A stretch of DNA of 64,000 bases from Amphirosellinia nigrospora (lineage: Eukaryota; Ascomycota; Sordariomycetes; Xylariales; Xylariaceae), in contig SCHM01000002.1 in assembly GCA_004123355.1 (NCBI GenBank), positions 11,381,569 to 11,445,568 of the forward strand, in the 5' to 3' direction. The number at the start of each line of letters is the position of its first letter. The first letter of the stretch is position 1. Made by a program: the position numbers and the translations under genes. The notes beneath the pieces are model-generated. The model had not been told where the DNA came from and searched no databases. It was given only the letters and a program-made list of their open reading frames with translations. Shown here one piece after another: positions 60,952 to 64,000 of this stretch.

Positions 60952-62103
60952 ATGTCGTCCTTCGAGCCTGTAGTAAGTCACTATTCATTGCTGTCTGTCT
61001 GCGACACCCCGTGCATTGTCCCGTCTTGGATGGCCCGAGTGCGTCGCCGACCGTATGTGTTGGGAGTGGCAGAGGAACGATGGGACGAGCGGGCACGGAG
61101 CGCGGGTTTGATTCCCGAGCAGGGGAATATTTGGTATAACGGTATTGAAACAAGCGCTGATCCACGATTCTTGCTGCAGGTCGTCATCGATGGCAAAGGC
61201 CACCTCCTCGGCCGACTCGCCTCTATCGTCGCGAAGCAGCTCCTTAGCGGTCAGAAGATCGTTATCGTCCGCTGCGAGGAGCTCAACATCTCGGGAGAGT
61301 TCTTCCGAGCCAAGCGTACGTTTTACCCTCATCAATGCGTTCTTTGCGGCCGTGGCTTGGAGATTTGAATTGGTTCTACGGGAGGATACGCGAAGTTCAA
61401 GAGCTTGGAATTTGGAATATGTCGCTGGCATTTGGAACGAGGATTGAGAATGGCAGCTAACATTCAGATTATAGTCAAGTACCACGCCTACCTGCGCAAG
61501 GCTACGCGATTCAACCCCACTCGTGGTGGTATGTAACCCGGCGCGATCCGTGTGCCGCCGATATGATACCGTACCCAAGATAGGCTCTGACACGACCTAG
61601 GTCCCTTCCACTTCCGCGCCCCATCAAGAATCTTCTACAAGGCCGTCCGTGGCATGATTCCCCACAAGACTGCCCGCGGTGCCGCCGCGCTAGAGCGTCT
61701 AAAGGTCTTCGAGGGTGTCCCTCCCCCGTATGACAAGCAGAAGAAGATGGTGGTTCCCCAGGCTCTCCGAGTCCTACGCCTGCAGCCCGGTCGAAAGTAC
61801 TGCACTGTCGGCAGACTTAGCCACGAGGTCGGATGGAAGTACCAGGATGTTGTTGCTCGGTATGTGGAAACTCGACCCTCGCCGCCATAATTTGGTTTTT
61901 GCTTGTTTTCCCCAGAATGCGCATTATTCTTGGCTCAGAGGGCATGGCTAACAAAGATACACAGTCTGGAGGAGCGCCGCAAGGCAAAGGGTGCCGCCTA
62001 CTACGAGCGCAAGAAGCTGGCTCAGCGCCAACTCACCGAGGCCAAGAAGAACGCCAAGGTCGACAGCAAGACAACGAAGGCTCTCGAGTCTTTCGGCTAC
62101 TAA
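60952..62103 (+). CDS. rpl16: 60S ribosomal protein L16 (uL13)
   Basis: Five exons (60952-60972, 61180-61315, 61475-61528, 61601-61859, 61965-62103) make 202 residues with no frame break. The protein starts [20 protein letters not shown] and carries conserved [63 protein letters not shown] and [20 protein letters not shown]. The very short first exon (7 codons) and a 207-bp first intron are usual for fungal RPL16. It is a structural protein of the large subunit. It serves as an internal standard: a highly conserved gene that reads cleanly in a window where others do not. Confidence 0.97.
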
Positions 62104-64000
62104 GTCATCTTGTTTTAATCGTCTGCATTTTTCCGATACACCAACAAAACCAAATAGTCCTCTATGGACTTGCAAATAGATCCGGCGTGGGGTTAGGGAA
62201 ACTCGATCATCGCATTTACCTTTGTCATTCCGCGCAAATTCGAGGGGAAGGCAATGGGTCATAGGGATGGGATATGTCACAACTGGCTCCGGTCCTGTGT
62301 TCAGGCAATTCGTCGTCTAGGCATCGAATGAAAAATGAACCAAATAACGAATACAAGCCTGGCGAAATGGGTTTGATACGATGAAACATGTCCACGGGTT
62401 TGCCAGTGTTAATTGACTCGGGTAGCTTGAAAGTGTCTTGCTATTCATGCAGGGCCGATTTCGAAGGACTGAGGTCAATCTGGCATCTCCGATTTCGGAT
62501 TTTTGATCGATTGCCCATGGCCACTGGCCTACTATTCTTATTGCTTTAGGAAGCCATAACGAGAAAACGTTTTACCTGTTCTGAGCTCCCAACCGCGTGC
62601 ATTTCACCCATGTTCTACCACTGTTCGTATTGAATGTATGAGAAGTTTGGCTAAGTATCTTTTAAAGTGTCATGGCAGGATTAACCCCCCGGTACGATGT
62701 GCTCTAATTCCTAGGCTCCAAGTGTGATGCTTGATTTATTGGAGCTTTGCCGTGTTGTAAAGTAGAACTGTTCCATGCTCGTCACCGACGCATCGACTTG
62801 GCGATCTATCTCGGTCGCCGCGTGTGCACTAGGAGCGAGGCCCTCCAACGAAGTGAATGCATAGAGATCGATTCGAAAAGTATATATAGGCATAGGCTGT
62901 TGTTACGACCCGCCAAAACCCAAATCACGAAATGCCTGTAGTTCCATTGCGCAACATCAAGCAAGGTACTTCGTCAACTACAATAACCTACATAATATGT
63001 CTTTAATTGCTATGATATTTTGGAACCGTCTGCATCTACTTGAGTTCCTAAAACATTCTGTTACAGAACAGATTGGCTCGCTCTAATAAAAACTAAAAGT
63101 ACGACTACAATCCCGGTCGAGAATGTTTTGCCTGAACTTAATGTCGTCATTGAGGTCACCCTATGAACCATTATATCCGTTAATTACATAATCAAGTCGG
63201 CTCACTAGGTAACTCTGGTTCCAGGTTTCCCCACATTCCGATTCTTTATCCATTGTTGCGCTACGAGGACCCGCAGCCTATTCCTATCATGTGAAAGACT
63301 ACAGAGTGGCGTTTCTATGCCCCATGGATATTCTTTTCTCTCCACTTCTCGTTATCGAGAACACCTAGGGTCCATACAGGACGCTTCTTTCATCATGTGC
63401 ACATTTCCAACCGGCGTGGGGCCGGCCGGAACAGGTCCTCGGAAGAACGGCGAGATCCGAGTATAGACGGCCTTCCCGTAATATAGCCAATGGTAACCGG
63501 ATCACCATTCTCGGGTGGGTCAGGTAGGTTACCAGCGGTAGAGCCGTCCCGTCGAAAAGGACATCTAGTGCTTTGTGAGAAGCGGTTTATTTGCTTTCTT
63601 GCAGGGCTTGAATTACCCTAGTGGAAACTCGTTGGTAGATGTTTTGTAAGCACTGTTGTTAACTGAACAGTGGGCATTAGGGCCTTATTACTTGTTTGAA
63701 TAAGCCATAGTGCTACAGGATTGAGGTAGATGACTTGATTGAGAGTAGATGACATTGATGCTGTGATATAGATTATGAAATTTTAGATTCCTCAATCCTC
63801 ATTGGTTGTCACGAGGTTGCTTGACCTTTCATAAATCGATGCTGGGAACTAGCCGGCTACACGCTTACAACTACAAGCAAGCCTAGATGATTTATTAGAT
63901 ATACCAATAGGTAATCAATGATGCTGCACCTACCTCTCCAAGCTATTTTCGATACACTCTTTGAAAGGTGAATTGCGATATAACACTATAGTTAGGCACA
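62104..64000. other. Intergenic, AT-rich right edge
   Basis: Nearly 1.9 kb with no supported gene. GC-rich pockets near 63410-63460 contain GGGGCCGGCCGG-type sequence but no structure I can name. Confidence 0.5.

Noticed and set aside
61080-61130. tRNA-like GGTTTGATTCCCG (B-box resemblance) in RPL16 intron 1
   Set aside because: No A box or cloverleaf stems around it; chance match inside a spliced intron.
61948-62280. Minus-strand 110-codon frame over RPL16 3' end
   Set aside because: It is the antisense shadow of RPL16 exon 5 and its 3' flank.

Overview
The window is nuclear DNA of a filamentous ascomycete (Pezizomycotina, most likely a Sordariomycete; order not determinable here). Evidence: short GT-AG introns of about 45-120 bp in almost every gene, a ribosomal protein L16 gene whose peptide begins MSSFEPVV as in Neurospora relatives, Zn2Cys6 transcription factors, a cyclin H beginning like known fungal Ccl1, DUF3433 and DUF7025-AAA proteins, and TIR elements of fungal type. 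Gene-rich, GC-balanced blocks alternate with AT-rich deserts.

Layout. 1-3.2 kb: a kinase fused to a vWA domain, cut by the left edge. 3.86-4.46 kb: a long-TIR MITE. 5.3-6.0 kb: a Q/P-rich low-complexity protein. 7.2-11.9 kb: a nitrogen/carbon catabolism-like group (amidase, ThuA-like protein, amino acid permease). 13.2-14.3 kb: cyclin H (TFIIH kinase cyclin). 14.9-23.1 kb: a head-to-head pair, a STAND/NACHT-like protein (minus) and a long tandem DUF7025-AAA+ ATPase (plus), sharing about 290 bp of promoter. 23.7-31.5 kb: two-hotdog acyl-CoA thioesterase, TetX-like flavin monooxygenase, Aim18 chalcone-isomerase-like mitochondrial protein, and an SDR oxidoreductase. 31.5-35.8 kb: gene-poor, with a coding remnant and a 1.27-kb mariner-type TIR element holding a large foldback of decamer repeats. 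35.8-47.1 kb: DUF3433 membrane protein, Zn2Cys6 factor, divergent MFS transporter, second Zn2Cys6 factor, and a divergent copy of the complex I PSST subunit. 47-58.8 kb: AT-rich deserts interrupted by a GPI-anchored secreted protein and a glutaredoxin. 58.9-62.1 kb: BAG-domain co-chaperone and ribosomal protein L16.

An important technical point: most multi-exon genes here show one or more frame breaks, and nearly all that I could place are explained by loss of one base, usually from a G or C run (amidase, ThuA, permease, STAND, AAA, monooxygenase, Aim18, MFS, both transcription factors, glutaredoxin, BAG). That pattern points to consensus sequence errors rather than to a dozen independent pseudogenes, so these loci are annotated as genes with an apparent frame break. 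RPL16, cyclin H and the SDR read through cleanly.

The most interesting biology is the STAND/AAA head-to-head pair (candidate non-self recognition or stress pair), the kinase-vWA fusion, the extra PSST copy next to an efflux/transcription-factor cassette (candidate target-duplication resistance gene), and the foldback TIR element.
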